In this document: piece after piece, positions 52,379 through 62,882 of the stretch
How the letters are laid out: every line of letters starts with the position of its first letter
How positions within the stretch are numbered: the stretch's first letter is position 1
Assembly: GCA_964609675.1 (NCBI GenBank)
Contig: CAZSRX010000006.1
Span: forward strand, 1 to 64,000
Reading direction: 5' to 3'
Length of the DNA: 64,000 bases
Origin: CAZSRX01 sp964609675 [NCBI: uncultured Bacteroidota bacterium]
GTDB taxonomy: Bacteria; CLD3; SB21
Translations under genes and position numbers: made by a program
The notes under the pieces: generated by a model
The model's database searches: none
Told to the model about the DNA's origin: nothing
The model's input: the letters and a program-made list of their open reading frames with translations, nothing else

Positions 52379-53677
52379 TTACAGTGGCGTATTACTATCA
52401 AAGTTTTCGAGGTAATACCGCACGCGCTCCAGATACGACGCGCCAAGCGCTCCGTCCACGACGCGGTGGTCATAGGAAAGCGCGGCATACATCATGGGCC
52501 GGATGACAATCGCATCGCCTTCAGGCGTTTCAGACACCATGGGCCGTTTGGTAATCGCGCCGACGGCGAGAATAGCTACCTGCGGCTGGTTGATAATCGG
52601 AAATCCGATGAGCGATCCGAATCCGCCCATGTTGGTCAGCGTAATGGTGCCGTCCTGGATTTCTTCGGGTTTGAGCTTCTTGGTCCGGGCACGATCAGCA
52701 AGGTCGTGTACGGCGCGGGCAAGGCCGGTCAGGTTGAGCATGTCGGCGTCACGGATTACCGGCACAATCAATGCCGTGTTGTTCTCGATCGATACCGCCA
52801 TACCGAAGTTGATATAATGTTTACGGATGATGTTGGTACCATCCACGGATACGTTGATCATCGGAAAATCCTTGACGGCTTTAACCATGGCATCGATGAA
52901 GAACGGTGTAAACGTTAGCCGGAACCCTTCTTTCCGCTCGAAGTCCTTTTCATGAAGTTTCTTAAAGTTAACAATCCGCTGCATATTGATTTCCGTCAGT
53001 GAATAGACGTGCGCCGAGGTGTCCAGACTGCGCCGCATATGCTCGGCCGTCAACTGGCGCACATTGGACATCGGAATGACTTCGGAGCGGGCCGTATTAT
53101 AACTATACGTAACCGGCGTTACCGTCTTACTGGGTATGGCCGTTGGTGCCTTGGTCGTTACCAGCCCTTTGGATCGTTTATCGAGGTAATTCATGACATC
53201 TTCTTTTGTTACGCGACCACCGAGCCCGGAACCTTCAATGGTATCCAGTTCGGCCTGCGTAATGCCTTCGACTTTAGCAATGTTTTTGACCAGCGGGGAA
53301 TAAAAGCGTTCACTTAAAATTTTCTTTTCTTTCTGAATAGATGTTGGGGCTTCAGAAACGGGCTCTTTTACAGTACCGGCAGATGTTTCAGCAACCTGTG
53401 GGATTTCAGGAATCGACGTTATGGCGGCTCCGGCCGCGGCATCCGTATCAATACGGGCTATCAGCGCGCCGACAGCCACCGTCTGTCCCTCCGATGCCAG
53501 CAGTTCCACCACAACCCCGCTGACCGGCGAAGGGATTTCGGAGTCCACTTTATCGGTACTAATCTCCAGAACGGTCTCGTCCTTGAGAATTTTATCTCCG
53601 ACTTTTTTATACCATTTGAGTATTTTTCCCTCGGTGATGCTTTCACCCATCTGGGGCATAACCATGTCAACTTTCAT
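52379..53677 (-). CDS. 2-oxoacid dehydrogenase complex E2 (dihydrolipoamide acyltransferase)
   Basis: 432 residues, core subunit that passes acyl groups from E1 to CoA. An N-terminal lipoyl domain (1-78) carries the lipoylation site K43 in EISTDKVDSE. A proline/alanine linker leads to an E3/E1-binding domain (about 122-170, YSPLVKNIAKVEGI and GSGLGGRVTKEDV). The catalytic domain (about 200-432) has the active-site SYDHRVVDGALG. The MPQMGESITEGKILKW start and the family pattern fit pyruvate or branched-chain type E2; the substrate cannot be fixed because no E1 or E3 gene is here. Stand-alone E2 genes occur in many FCB genomes. Confidence 0.93.
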   Translation of the reverse strand: MKVDMVMPQMGESITEGKILKWYKKVGDKILKDETVLEISTDKVDSEIPSPVSGVVVELLASEGQTVAVGALIARIDTDAAAGAAITSIPEIPQVAETSAGTVKEPVSEAPTSIQKEKKILSERFYSPLVKNIAKVEGITQAELDTIEGSGLGGRVTKEDVMNYLDKRSKGLVTTKAPTAIPSKTVTPVTYSYNTARSEVIPMSNVRQLTAEHMRRSLDTSAHVYSLTEINMQRIVNFKKLHEKDFERKEGFRLTFTPFFIDAMVKAVKDFPMINVSVDGTNIIRKHYINFGMAVSIENNTALIVPVIRDADMLNLTGLARAVHDLADRARTKKLKPEEIQDGTITLTNMGGFGSLIGFPIINQPQVAILAVGAITKRPMVSETPEGDAIVIRPMMYAALSYDHRVVDGALGASYLERVRYYLENFDSNTPL

Positions 53678-53773
53678 GAAAGTTCCTTTCGTGGTTGGTC
53701 TTTTTTGGCTGTAATGTACAGGGTTGGTACATAAAAAAAGATATTATAAATTGCTGTCTCTTTCAACTACTTT

Positions 53774-56233
53774 TTACGGATGGCCCCAGAGGACATACCC
53801 CGCCCAGAAAGCCGGATGAAAATAATGATCGGAACGTATAAACGAGCATTTGGTCGCCTGCAGAGCCTCATTCTTACGCAGGCCCGTGTTATATCGGTAA
53901 CGGTAAAACTGAATCATAAATTCCGCGGTCGACTCATCATAAACATTCCACAAGGTGGATAATACCGTCTGGCTGCCGGCGGCCAGAAATGCACGGTTCA
54001 GACTCAGCATGCCTTCGCTCATCAGCAACGGCCCTTTGGAGGTCGCGCAGGCTGACAGCGTTACGAGATCCGTCTGAATATTCAAACCGGCAACTTCATC
54101 GCTCGTGAGATAACCATCCTCAGAAAATCCCGGGCTGAGAATGAGGGCCGACCATTCTGATTGATGTTCATGATGCACAGCATGCACCGCGAAATGGGCC
54201 AGAGATATTTTATCCCATGCGGCTGATTTGACAGTGGCCTCATCGGCCTTTATGGTGACAGCGTCAGGAATGATACGCATTAATGAGTCGCGCTCCCGTT
54301 GTGTATGCGGTAAATCCTCAAAAGGAACATCGGAATATATATTGACCCTACCGTTGTAATACGGCTTGGCAATCAACAGACTTGGTAAACCCGTTACCAA
54401 TGGATTTCTTCTGCGGATGCCTAAAAAATAATAAGAAGGTGCATACGTAACAGAATAATCTTCGATTAAATAGCGTTTACCGTCCCAAAGCGTCTCAAAA
54501 GGCAAATGATGCAATATGCCATCCGGGACAATGAACAATTGGCGGTATTGGTTCATTTGGGTAACCGGATGGATAATTTTTAGGTATAACTCATTGCCAA
54601 GCTGCCGGATTCGTTTCAGGGGTGTGTGTTTATTACTGGTCATTACAATATATTCTGAAAGAATTTTTTTGAGTTCTTTATCATTGCAAAGGGAATAGCA
54701 TTGTAAATCATCACGCGTCCGGACAAATACATACCAGCTATCTTTCAGCAGGCAATATTCAAGCAAAGCCGTTGAATCGGAGAGAGAATAAGAGTTTACC
54801 AAAGCGGAATCCCGTTCGGCCAGTTTATCCGTCAGATATCGGTTTTTTGAGCGGTCGATAATATGAAAAGCATCGCTGATTCTATTACATTCGATAAGAA
54901 AAGCGGCATAATTACGATAAAGTTTTAATCGCTCGGATTCTAGAAAGTGAGTCGTCAGCTGCCTAACGCGAATACTACTTCGGTGGCGGTCCAAGGAGTG
55001 TACGGCTTCAGAAAATAACGAATCCGCTCTGGCGGTATTTCCGGTTTTCCTATAATACAGGGCAAGCCGGTAAAGAGGCTCCCATATATAATCATTCAGT
55101 CCGTTTGTCCGTAATAACTCATAGGCCGCTTTAAAACATGTTACGGCCGAATCGTCATTACCGGTTTTCAGAAGAAATTCTCCGAAATCGGTCAGAATGC
55201 CGCTTTCTTCATTGATTCGTTTCAAGCGGCGTGACAATGATAAAGCTTCGTAAAAAAATATGCCCGCCTTTTTACGCTCCCGCTCCTGATACACCATCGC
55301 CAGATTATATAACCAATCGGCCATTCCGATGGAGTCACGCTGTTCTTTGGCCAAATCAAAAGCGCGTGAGAGAAATTCCACGGCTTTCTTATATTTGCCA
55401 AGATCCCTGAATGTGATGCCCATGTTGCCGTAAATCAGACCAAGACCCGATGAATCACCCAGAGTTTCAAAGAGCCGCCGGGCTTTTTCATAATATTTAA
55501 GGCTTTTATGAAAGTCGTTCAATTCGTTGTACAGATTGCCAAGATTGACATAATCCGTTGCAAGATCATGATGCCGTTTAAGCTTTCGATCTATTTCCAC
55601 GCTGGCTTCATAATGCCGTAGGGATGCCGAGTAATTGCCCGTTTCACGATATAGAATACCATAGTTGCTCAATATAAAGGATTCCAGCGGCTGGTCCTTC
55701 CTGCTCCGCGCCATCGAAAGGGCCGTATCGAGATTAGACAAAGCAAACATGAATCGGGAGTTGCGCATGTGTAAAATAGCCCGGGCGTTATATATATAAC
55801 CGGACAAGCTATCGACGCCTGTTCCCGGGTTTATCGAAAAAGCCCTTGCCAGCATCGTATCCGCTTTATCATAGTCCGCTATGTCAATCCGAAGCAAGGA
55901 ATAATGATACAGCATTTCCCGATAAAGACACAAATTCTTTGTTTCGTGTTTGATAAGCGTATCGTAAACATCCATTGCTTGGATATTTCGACCTGTGTAA
56001 TAATAGGCTTTTGCCACCTTACATAACGCGGCAAAATCGCTGTCCGAATGTATTGTAATCGGCAACCGGGATTCATAGAATGCAATCAGATCGGTATAAG
56101 CTTGCTTTTCAAAAAGATGGTTTACAGGCCGGTACCAATGGCCCTCTGCGCTGTTATTTCCCTCCTGCCCCATGGCTGGCCCAACAGACAAAAGGACATA
56201 CCATATGCCAGCTATAAAAAAAAACCGAAACAT
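53774..56233 (-). CDS. Secreted TPR-CHAT domain protein (caspase-like)
   Basis: 819 residues with a signal peptide (1-22). Residues ~30-430 are tetratricopeptide repeats (units such as YVNLGNLYNELNDFHKSLKYYEKAR and GNMGITFRDLGKYKKAVEFLSRA). A helical linker leads to a C-terminal CHAT domain (about 540-819), a caspase/separase-type peptidase fold. The catalytic pair looks intact: H684 in HFAVHAVHH and C729 in LVTLSACATSKGP. The signal sequence indicates export, unlike the cytoplasmic CHAT proteases of CRISPR or gasdermin systems, and no such partner genes are nearby. Target unknown. It follows the SurA-like gene by 9 bases, so they are co-transcribed. Confidence 0.9.
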   Translation of the reverse strand: MFRFFFIAGIWYVLLSVGPAMGQEGNNSAEGHWYRPVNHLFEKQAYTDLIAFYESRLPITIHSDSDFAALCKVAKAYYYTGRNIQAMDVYDTLIKHETKNLCLYREMLYHYSLLRIDIADYDKADTMLARAFSINPGTGVDSLSGYIYNARAILHMRNSRFMFALSNLDTALSMARSRKDQPLESFILSNYGILYRETGNYSASLRHYEASVEIDRKLKRHHDLATDYVNLGNLYNELNDFHKSLKYYEKARRLFETLGDSSGLGLIYGNMGITFRDLGKYKKAVEFLSRAFDLAKEQRDSIGMADWLYNLAMVYQERERKKAGIFFYEALSLSRRLKRINEESGILTDFGEFLLKTGNDDSAVTCFKAAYELLRTNGLNDYIWEPLYRLALYYRKTGNTARADSLFSEAVHSLDRHRSSIRVRQLTTHFLESERLKLYRNYAAFLIECNRISDAFHIIDRSKNRYLTDKLAERDSALVNSYSLSDSTALLEYCLLKDSWYVFVRTRDDLQCYSLCNDKELKKILSEYIVMTSNKHTPLKRIRQLGNELYLKIIHPVTQMNQYRQLFIVPDGILHHLPFETLWDGKRYLIEDYSVTYAPSYYFLGIRRRNPLVTGLPSLLIAKPYYNGRVNIYSDVPFEDLPHTQRERDSLMRIIPDAVTIKADEATVKSAAWDKISLAHFAVHAVHHEHQSEWSALILSPGFSEDGYLTSDEVAGLNIQTDLVTLSACATSKGPLLMSEGMLSLNRAFLAAGSQTVLSTLWNVYDESTAEFMIQFYRYRYNTGLRKNEALQATKCSFIRSDHYFHPAFWAGYVLWGHP

Positions 56234-56242
56234 ATGGCGGAA

Positions 56243-57994
56243 TCACTTAATCACGATTTCATACACCGGCTTCAAATTGTCCTCAAATGTCTGCACCGAA
56301 AATTGTTGATACAACCCCGCTATCCATGCGTTATAAGCTGTGTGCCACTGATATTCATATAAATCCTTGCTGACCTGATCTTTTACTTCCTCAAACCGTT
56401 TTTGCCTGCCCGGTTTTTTGCCAGTCAGTTTGATGATAGAGTAACCGCCACCGGTCCATGAAAAAGGCTCGCTGACCTGACCTTCTGTGAGTTCCCATGC
56501 TTTTAGTGTTAGCTCCTGATTGCGCTTTACGGGAACCCAACCGGTATGGTCGCAGCGAAAACCCTCGGCGTTTTTCGCCTCTTTAAATATTTTTTCAAAA
56601 TTCTTCTCTTTCACAATCCGCTGATGATACTGGTTGATTAAATTCGGATCCTTGCCAAATATTTCCGAAAAATTCACTTCATCCGGCGTACGATACCGGT
56701 CGGCATTATCCTCATAAAACTTCCTGCGTAAGGAATCATTTAGCTGAATGGTAGCGGTGACTTTTTCATTAATTAACCAATCGGCGCAAAGGCGGTCTTG
56801 GAATCGATACACTTTGAGTCGGTCTTCATCGGTTAAGTCAAGATTGTTCTTTCTGGCGTCAAGGGCCAGAACCCGCGTAGCGGCAATCTTACGCAGGCCG
56901 GTTTTCAGTTTATTCATATCGAGTTTAACTTTTTCCTTGTTGACGCGCATAGCATAAACGATCTCATCAACGGTAATTTGCCCCCCCTTGAAAAACGCCA
57001 GAACAGCCTGCCGCTCATCCTCTGTGAATAATCCAGCGACGTCCTTTGAAGTCTTTGCTGCGTTATATTTTTTCAGAAACCAAGCCGACCGATTTTCATG
57101 AACAATAAACTCGTAGGATTTCAGCAGACTGTCAGTAAGCAGGTCCGTACGTTGCTGTATCTCATCGGCACGATGGGCAGCTAACTGACGAATCAGGTCG
57201 CTAATAATAACCGGCCTGAGGATTGCTATGGGCGGCAGATTCTTTACCGGTTTGCGCTCTATGATACGGAAGATATGATAACCATCCCTGCTTTCAAGCG
57301 GCGCAAGAATTGCGTTGTCTTTCGCCTGATAGAGCACATCCCGGTATGCCGGATCAATTTTTGCATAACTGGAATATCCGATTTTACCGCCGCGACTGCG
57401 TGTGGCCGTATTATCAGAAAATAATTCAGCCAGTTCCTCAAAACGCTCAGGAGATTTCTGAAGTACTTTATAGAGTGAATCGGCCAGTTCCCGCGCCTCA
57501 GCCGGTGTCCGCTTTGGGCGTTCGGAATCTTTAATCTTAAATGTCGGATACGCGTCGTGATAGATAAAAATATGTTGCAGATTCAGATCCATAGACATCT
57601 TGGAATAATAATCCCGTATCAGCGAATCGGGAACCAGCGGACTATAAACTTTTTCAATGAGTAAGCGGCCGTAAAGTATTTCATCGGTAAAATTGGATAC
57701 ATCCCGTTTGATCTCGGGAATATTAGAAATGCGGCCATCGCGTGCAGCGCGTTGAATTAAACGCTGGCGCACCAGTTCATCCAGTATCCGTTTACGTTCG
57801 CTGGCCTTCGTGGGATCCGCTTTGCGGAATTTTTCAGTCTGAAAGGTTTCTTTGAAATCCGCCAAGGTCAACGTGTCGTCGCCGATGACGGCAACGATAA
57901 CGGATTCATCACTAAAATCCGTTACAGGTTTTTTAGAACTGCAACCGGCTATCAGTATTATAATTATAAAAATGAATATTCTTTGAACGGACAT
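56243..57994 (-). CDS. SurA-like peptidyl-prolyl isomerase lipoprotein
   Basis: 583 residues. The lipobox LIAGCSS places the lipidated cysteine at position 18, with serine next to it, so an outer-membrane lipoprotein facing the periplasm is expected. A chaperone-like N-terminal helical region (about 30-130) is followed by a parvulin rotamase domain (about 135-250: LQHIFIYHD, AELFSDNTATRSRGGKIGY, GYHIFRI), and a second, weaker parvulin-like part near the C-terminus (about 430-560: VNFSEIFGKD, GYSIIKLTG). SurA-like proteins escort outer-membrane proteins. It lies between mfd and the exported CHAT gene, whose product may be a client (inference). Confidence 0.9.
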   Translation of the reverse strand: MSVQRIFIFIIIILIAGCSSKKPVTDFSDESVIVAVIGDDTLTLADFKETFQTEKFRKADPTKASERKRILDELVRQRLIQRAARDGRISNIPEIKRDVSNFTDEILYGRLLIEKVYSPLVPDSLIRDYYSKMSMDLNLQHIFIYHDAYPTFKIKDSERPKRTPAEARELADSLYKVLQKSPERFEELAELFSDNTATRSRGGKIGYSSYAKIDPAYRDVLYQAKDNAILAPLESRDGYHIFRIIERKPVKNLPPIAILRPVIISDLIRQLAAHRADEIQQRTDLLTDSLLKSYEFIVHENRSAWFLKKYNAAKTSKDVAGLFTEDERQAVLAFFKGGQITVDEIVYAMRVNKEKVKLDMNKLKTGLRKIAATRVLALDARKNNLDLTDEDRLKVYRFQDRLCADWLINEKVTATIQLNDSLRRKFYEDNADRYRTPDEVNFSEIFGKDPNLINQYHQRIVKEKNFEKIFKEAKNAEGFRCDHTGWVPVKRNQELTLKAWELTEGQVSEPFSWTGGGYSIIKLTGKKPGRQKRFEEVKDQVSKDLYEYQWHTAYNAWIAGLYQQFSVQTFEDNLKPVYEIVIK

Positions 57995-58020
57995 TATTGT
58001 TCTCCTGACTGGTAAAAATA

Positions 58021-61000
58021 TTAATTAATAAGATTTTTTAAATCCCGGATGACCCTGTGTAGTGTTTCTGTTGAAGCCGATACGGACTCCCCGGTATTCT
58101 CGCGCGACTGCCTACCGGATAAACCAATGACCGCGTCTAACCGGCTGGCGCTCTGCCTGAATTTAACCTGCGGTACTCGGGATAATAATAAATCAATTTT
58201 ATCCGTAATGGACGTATCGTTATGGCGGCCCGAGCCGTCCGCATGAAAACTTAATATATATTTATTTTCATCAATATCAATACGTTCCGCCCCGAATGCA
58301 TCCGCTAAAATTTTTATTTCGACTGAGCGAATCAGGTTCTGCGTTTCCGTTGGTAACGGCCCAAAACGATCGCGTAATTCCTGTTCAAGGGACGTCAGTT
58401 CTTCGTGGCTGCGGATATCAGACAGTTGCTTATAGATGCGTATGCGTTCGGCGCTCACATTGACATAATCATCGGGCAGGAACGTGTCGGCATGGATAAT
58501 CACGCGGGTCTTGATCTCACGCGGGGGTGAAGTCAACGCCGAATCCGGCGTCAGGGACAGACCCTGTTCGGATTTCAACTCGCCGATGGCTTCGTCTACA
58601 ATCCGGCAGTATAGTTCAAAACCGACGGCATTGATGAAACCGCTTTGCTCAGCTCCCAGCAGATTACCCGCGCCGCGGATTTCGAGATCGCGCATGGCGA
58701 TACGAAATCCCGAGCCCAGTTCGGTGTATTCTTCAATGGCCTGGAGCCGCCGTAACGATTCCTGCGGTAAGCGGCTCAGCGGCGGCGTCAGCAGATAACA
58801 ATACGCCTGCGCGTTCGAACGCCCGACGCGGCCGCGTAACTGATACAGTTGCGCCAGCCCGTATTGATGCGCATGATCAATTATAATGGTGTTGACATTG
58901 GGAATATCGATGCCGTTCTCGATGATGGTTGTGGCCAGCAGGACATCATACTCCTTTTTCAGAAACTTGTGAATAACATCTTCCACGCGATGCGGCGTCA
59001 TCTGGCCGTGTACGATGGCAATGCGCGCAGCCGGTACGGCGGCCTGCACGGTCGCCGCGACCTGCCCGATGCTCTGGACGCGGTTATGGACATAATATAC
59101 CTGTCCGCCGCGGTGAATCTCCTTCATAACAGCTTGATGGATGAGCTTCTCGTCAAACTGAGTGATTTCGGTTTTTACGGGTAAACGGTCTTGCGGCGGC
59201 GTCTGAATCAGGGATAAATCCCGTCCGCCCATCAGTGAAAAATGCAGGGTCCGCGGGATTGGAGTCGCCGTAAGCGTGAGCGTATCCACGGTAGCCTTTA
59301 TTTTCTTGAGTTTTTCCTTGTGCGCTACACCAAACCGCTGTTCTTCATCGACAATCAGAAGGCCCAGGTCTTTGAACTTCACGTCTGCGGACAGCAATCG
59401 GTGCGTGCCTATTACAATATCTAGTTCGCCGCGCTCCAGCTTTTCAAGGATTTGTTTCTGCTGTTTGGGCGTTTTAAAACGCGAAAGCACATCAATATTT
59501 ACGGGAAATTCTTTCATGCGGCGCATCAATGTTTCGTAATGCTGTTCGGCGAGAATGGTTGTCGGCACAAGTATCGCAACCTGTTTGCTGTCCTGTACGG
59601 CTTTGAACGCCACGCGAAGGGCCACTTCAGTTTTACCGTATCCAACGTCGCCGCATACGAGCCGGTCCATCGGCACGCCGGATTCCATGTCCTGCTTGAT
59701 CTCCGCCGTCACCTTGGCCTGATCGGGCGTATCCTCAAACTCGAAGGCCGCTTCCAGTTCATACTGCATCAGGCCGTCCGGCGAAAACGCAAAACCCTTA
59801 CCGGCTTTGCGCTCCGCGTACAATTTTATCAGATCGCCGGCAATATCTTTGATGGATTTTTTTGTACGTGTCTTGAGGCGTTCCCAGTCAGCCGAACCGA
59901 GTTTATTCAATCTGGGTTCAACGCCTTCTTCGCCTGTAAATTTCTGAACGCGTGCAAAGTGTTCCAAAGGCACGTATAATTTGTCGTTGCCGTGATACAG
60001 CAGTTTCAGACATTCTTCCGTGTGATCGCCCGAAGTAACTTTCTCCAGTCCTGCAAACCGCGCAATGCCGTGATCGATATGCACCACGTAATCACCGGGT
60101 TTCAGGGTCTGCAAATGCCGAAGCGCCTGCGCCGACCGGAATTTCCGTACCGGGCGAACACGTTTGATCCTACCAAAAATCTGATGGTCGGTATAGATAG
60201 CCAGGCGGTTTACAATATCATAAAATCCTTCCTGCAGTTCCCCGTGGGTTATCGAAAATGCCATAGCCGTATCGTTGGAATCGTATTCGAGAATTTCTTC
60301 CAGTCGCTGCGCCTGCGTTTTGTCATCGCACAGAATATAGGTAAACAGGCCCGCTGCCGTATTCTTCGCAAGGGTTTCTCTTAAAATTTTCAGGTGGCCT
60401 CCGAACGTATCAGCAGATTGCATTTCAAACGCTACCGTCTCATAGATTCTTCCTGAGAGACGGCAAAGATGGACCTGCTGAAATCCGTTCAGACGGTTTG
60501 TTATTTCCTCTCTCTTCGCATAGATAATTTCAGGAAGCGGAATGGCATGATCGGTTTTTCTCAGATATTGATAACGCTCGTGAATTTCGGATTCTATGGC
60601 ATCCATTTGCGAATTTACAAGGTCCGGCTCATAAAAAACCAAAAGCCCGTCCGGATGGAAATAATCGGTTAACAGACTGTTTTCGGAAGCGGGTGAAGCC
60701 TGCGCCGTTGCGTTTTCGGGATAAATGCATGCGTCGGATATCGTCCGCAGCGACCGTTGCGTAAAAAGATCGAATTCGCGCACGGTTTCTACTTCATTCC
60801 CGTTGAATTCTATGCGCAAGGGCTGCTCCCGGCCGTAAGGATATACATCGATAATGCCGCCCCGAATGGCATATGTGCCGGCCTGATCCACAATGTCCTG
60901 GCGTTCATAACCCATCATGCCCAGTATGTCGCCAAGGTCTTTGAAATCATAGGTAGCTCCGGCCTGAAACCGGATTTCATACGACCGCATATATTCGGGG

Positions 61001-61422
61001 CTGGGCAGGCGCTTAAAAAGTCCGCCGGCTGTTACCAGCGCGGGAAAGATCTCCGGCCGGATCAGCTTTTCAAGACACTCCTGCCGCTGGAAACGCACGG
61101 AAACCGGCGATTCGCGCTCATCATAAGGTTTATGACCATCATCAGGGAAAAACAATAACGACTGATTTTTTTCTGGATCATGTAAAAATACCTGCAATTC
61201 CAGAAGATCATCGGCCGTACGATGAAACGTATCGGCATCGGGGACAATAATATAGACCGGTCGATCCAGCGTACGGCAATATTCAATCAGAGAGGCGGTG
61301 ATGATGTTTTCGGAAGAACCCCATAAACCTTCCAGAGAAAGATTTTTCCGGCCCCGGATACCGTGCGTGACTGCTTTAAAAGCATCCAGCGCTTGAATTT
61401 TACGGATAACCTGATCCAGCAT
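58021..61422 (-). CDS. mfd: Transcription-repair coupling factor
   Basis: 1133 residues. Mfd removes RNA polymerase stalled at DNA lesions and recruits UvrA. In order: UvrB-like N-terminal domains, the RNA-polymerase-interacting domain (about 440-510, DYVVHIDHGIARFAGLEKV), the RecG-like translocase with Walker A GDVGYGKTEVALR, the DEEQ box VDEEQRFGV, TLTATPIPRTL and the GRVGRS region, and the C-terminal TRCF domain. The overall length and order are those of the family. It lies between miaB and the SurA-like gene, all on the minus strand with gaps of 38 and 26 bases. Confidence 0.97.
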   Translation of the reverse strand: MLDQVIRKIQALDAFKAVTHGIRGRKNLSLEGLWGSSENIITASLIEYCRTLDRPVYIIVPDADTFHRTADDLLELQVFLHDPEKNQSLLFFPDDGHKPYDERESPVSVRFQRQECLEKLIRPEIFPALVTAGGLFKRLPSPEYMRSYEIRFQAGATYDFKDLGDILGMMGYERQDIVDQAGTYAIRGGIIDVYPYGREQPLRIEFNGNEVETVREFDLFTQRSLRTISDACIYPENATAQASPASENSLLTDYFHPDGLLVFYEPDLVNSQMDAIESEIHERYQYLRKTDHAIPLPEIIYAKREEITNRLNGFQQVHLCRLSGRIYETVAFEMQSADTFGGHLKILRETLAKNTAAGLFTYILCDDKTQAQRLEEILEYDSNDTAMAFSITHGELQEGFYDIVNRLAIYTDHQIFGRIKRVRPVRKFRSAQALRHLQTLKPGDYVVHIDHGIARFAGLEKVTSGDHTEECLKLLYHGNDKLYVPLEHFARVQKFTGEEGVEPRLNKLGSADWERLKTRTKKSIKDIAGDLIKLYAERKAGKGFAFSPDGLMQYELEAAFEFEDTPDQAKVTAEIKQDMESGVPMDRLVCGDVGYGKTEVALRVAFKAVQDSKQVAILVPTTILAEQHYETLMRRMKEFPVNIDVLSRFKTPKQQKQILEKLERGELDIVIGTHRLLSADVKFKDLGLLIVDEEQRFGVAHKEKLKKIKATVDTLTLTATPIPRTLHFSLMGGRDLSLIQTPPQDRLPVKTEITQFDEKLIHQAVMKEIHRGGQVYYVHNRVQSIGQVAATVQAAVPAARIAIVHGQMTPHRVEDVIHKFLKKEYDVLLATTIIENGIDIPNVNTIIIDHAHQYGLAQLYQLRGRVGRSNAQAYCYLLTPPLSRLPQESLRRLQAIEEYTELGSGFRIAMRDLEIRGAGNLLGAEQSGFINAVGFELYCRIVDEAIGELKSEQGLSLTPDSALTSPPREIKTRVIIHADTFLPDDYVNVSAERIRIYKQLSDIRSHEELTSLEQELRDRFGPLPTETQNLIRSVEIKILADAFGAERIDIDENKYILSFHADGSGRHNDTSITDKIDLLLSRVPQVKFRQSASRLDAVIGLSGRQSRENTGESVSASTETLHRVIRDLKNLIN

Positions 61423-61460
61423 GGGTTTCAGATCCTTTTAAAACGGTTTTTCGCGAGGCC

Positions 61461-62861
61461 TTAAACCGGTTGTCCGAAGAGAGTATGCCCATCAGCCCGG
61501 ATGACCCTAATTTTCACATAATCCCCAATCTGATGCATTCCGGCAGGCAATATCACGATCTGAGACTTTCCGGTACGCCCTGCAAAATAGTTGTCTGATT
61601 TTTTGCTGAAGTCCTCTATCAGCACCTCATGGATTTGTCCGACTTCTGCCTGCAATTTCCGCGCGGTTACACTTTTCTGCAATTCGATAATCTGGGATAA
61701 CCGTTCACGTTTAATATCCGCCGGAACGTCATCGGGCATATCGAAGGCTTTGGTGCCTGGCCTCGGCGAATACGCAAATGTGAACGCCGCATCAAACTCT
61801 ACACGCCGGAATAGATCGATGGTATCCTCGTGGTCCTTATGCGTCTCGGTGGGGAAGCCGGCAATGACGTCTGTAGTCAGCGCCACATCCGGAATTACGG
61901 CGCGAATATGATCCGTCAGACTAAGAAATTCTTTGCGCGAATAGGTGCGGTTCATGAGCCCCAGTATCCGGTCGGAACCGGACTGTACGGGCAGATGAAT
62001 ATGCCGGCATATATTAGGATGATCCGCGATAACGCGCAGTAGATGCATCGGAAAATCCTTCGGGTGCGGCGACATGAAGCGGATTCGCCGGATGCCTTCA
62101 ACATTGGCAATCCGCTCCATGAGATAGGCAAAATCGCGTTCCTGATCACGGTAGGAATTGACGTTTTGACCCAACAAAAATATTTCGGTAAATCCTTTGC
62201 GGACATCAGCCTGGCATTCTTCCAGAATATGTTCTACCGGACGGCTGCGCTCGCGTCCACGCGTATAAGGCACCACGCAGAATGTGCAGAAATTGTCGCA
62301 TCCGCGCATAACAGCTATCCATGCCGTTGTCCGGTTCATATGCTGCGGTAGAATACCTTCATACGTTTCCGTGCGCGATAAACGAGTGTCTATCCAGTAG
62401 TCATCGTCCGGCAGGACTTCCCGGCGTCGCATCGGAATACTTGAGATTACCCCCGTGGATGCGTGCGTCCGTTCTTCGGTTGTTTTTAATATTTCCGGAA
62501 GTTTTCGGTACGAATCCGGTCCCAAAATCACGTTGACATACGGCCGTTTATGGTGGATTGCATCTTTGAGATGTTTAGCCATGCAGCCCAGCACGCCGAG
62601 GATGAGTTCCGGTTTTTTTTGTTTGAGGTTTTTATATTGCGTAAGTTGTCCCCAGACCCGCTGCTCGGCATTCTCCCGTACGGAACAGGTATTGATGAAA
62701 ATAGCGTCAGCCTGCGCCGGATCGTCGGTCAATTCATAACCCTCGTCCCGCATGATCGAAGCGACCAGTTCTGAATCGTAAACATTCATCTGGCAGCCGT
62801 ACGTCTCGATGTATAATTTCTTGAAGGATGTTCCGTTCAAAGGGCGGCTTTCAAAATTCAC
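61461..62861 (-). CDS. miaB: tRNA-2-methylthio-N6-dimethylallyladenosine synthase
   Basis: 466 residues. Radical-SAM methylthiotransferase that modifies A37 of tRNAs. The N-terminal MTTase domain carries three cysteines of one 4Fe-4S cluster (ETYGCQMNVYDSE, NTCSVRENAEQR, LGCMAKH), the radical-SAM loop CxxxCxxC is in RGCDNFCTFCVVPYTRG, and the C-terminal TRAM domain holds the HEVLIEDFSKKSDN and GRTGKSQ segments. MiaB is favoured over the related RimO or MtaB by the NVYDSE and VPYTRGRERSR sequences. It lies just upstream of mfd and follows an unknown gene by 21 bases. Confidence 0.93.
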   Translation of the reverse strand: MNFESRPLNGTSFKKLYIETYGCQMNVYDSELVASIMRDEGYELTDDPAQADAIFINTCSVRENAEQRVWGQLTQYKNLKQKKPELILGVLGCMAKHLKDAIHHKRPYVNVILGPDSYRKLPEILKTTEERTHASTGVISSIPMRRREVLPDDDYWIDTRLSRTETYEGILPQHMNRTTAWIAVMRGCDNFCTFCVVPYTRGRERSRPVEHILEECQADVRKGFTEIFLLGQNVNSYRDQERDFAYLMERIANVEGIRRIRFMSPHPKDFPMHLLRVIADHPNICRHIHLPVQSGSDRILGLMNRTYSRKEFLSLTDHIRAVIPDVALTTDVIAGFPTETHKDHEDTIDLFRRVEFDAAFTFAYSPRPGTKAFDMPDDVPADIKRERLSQIIELQKSVTARKLQAEVGQIHEVLIEDFSKKSDNYFAGRTGKSQIVILPAGMHQIGDYVKIRVIRADGHTLFGQPV

Positions 62862-62882
62862 AAATACAATAGGCCGGCGCGA

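Noticed and set aside
53774-57994. CHAT protein as part of a CRISPR/gasdermin-type defence system
   Set aside because: No Cas, gasdermin, or nucleotide cyclase genes are near, and the protein has a signal peptide.
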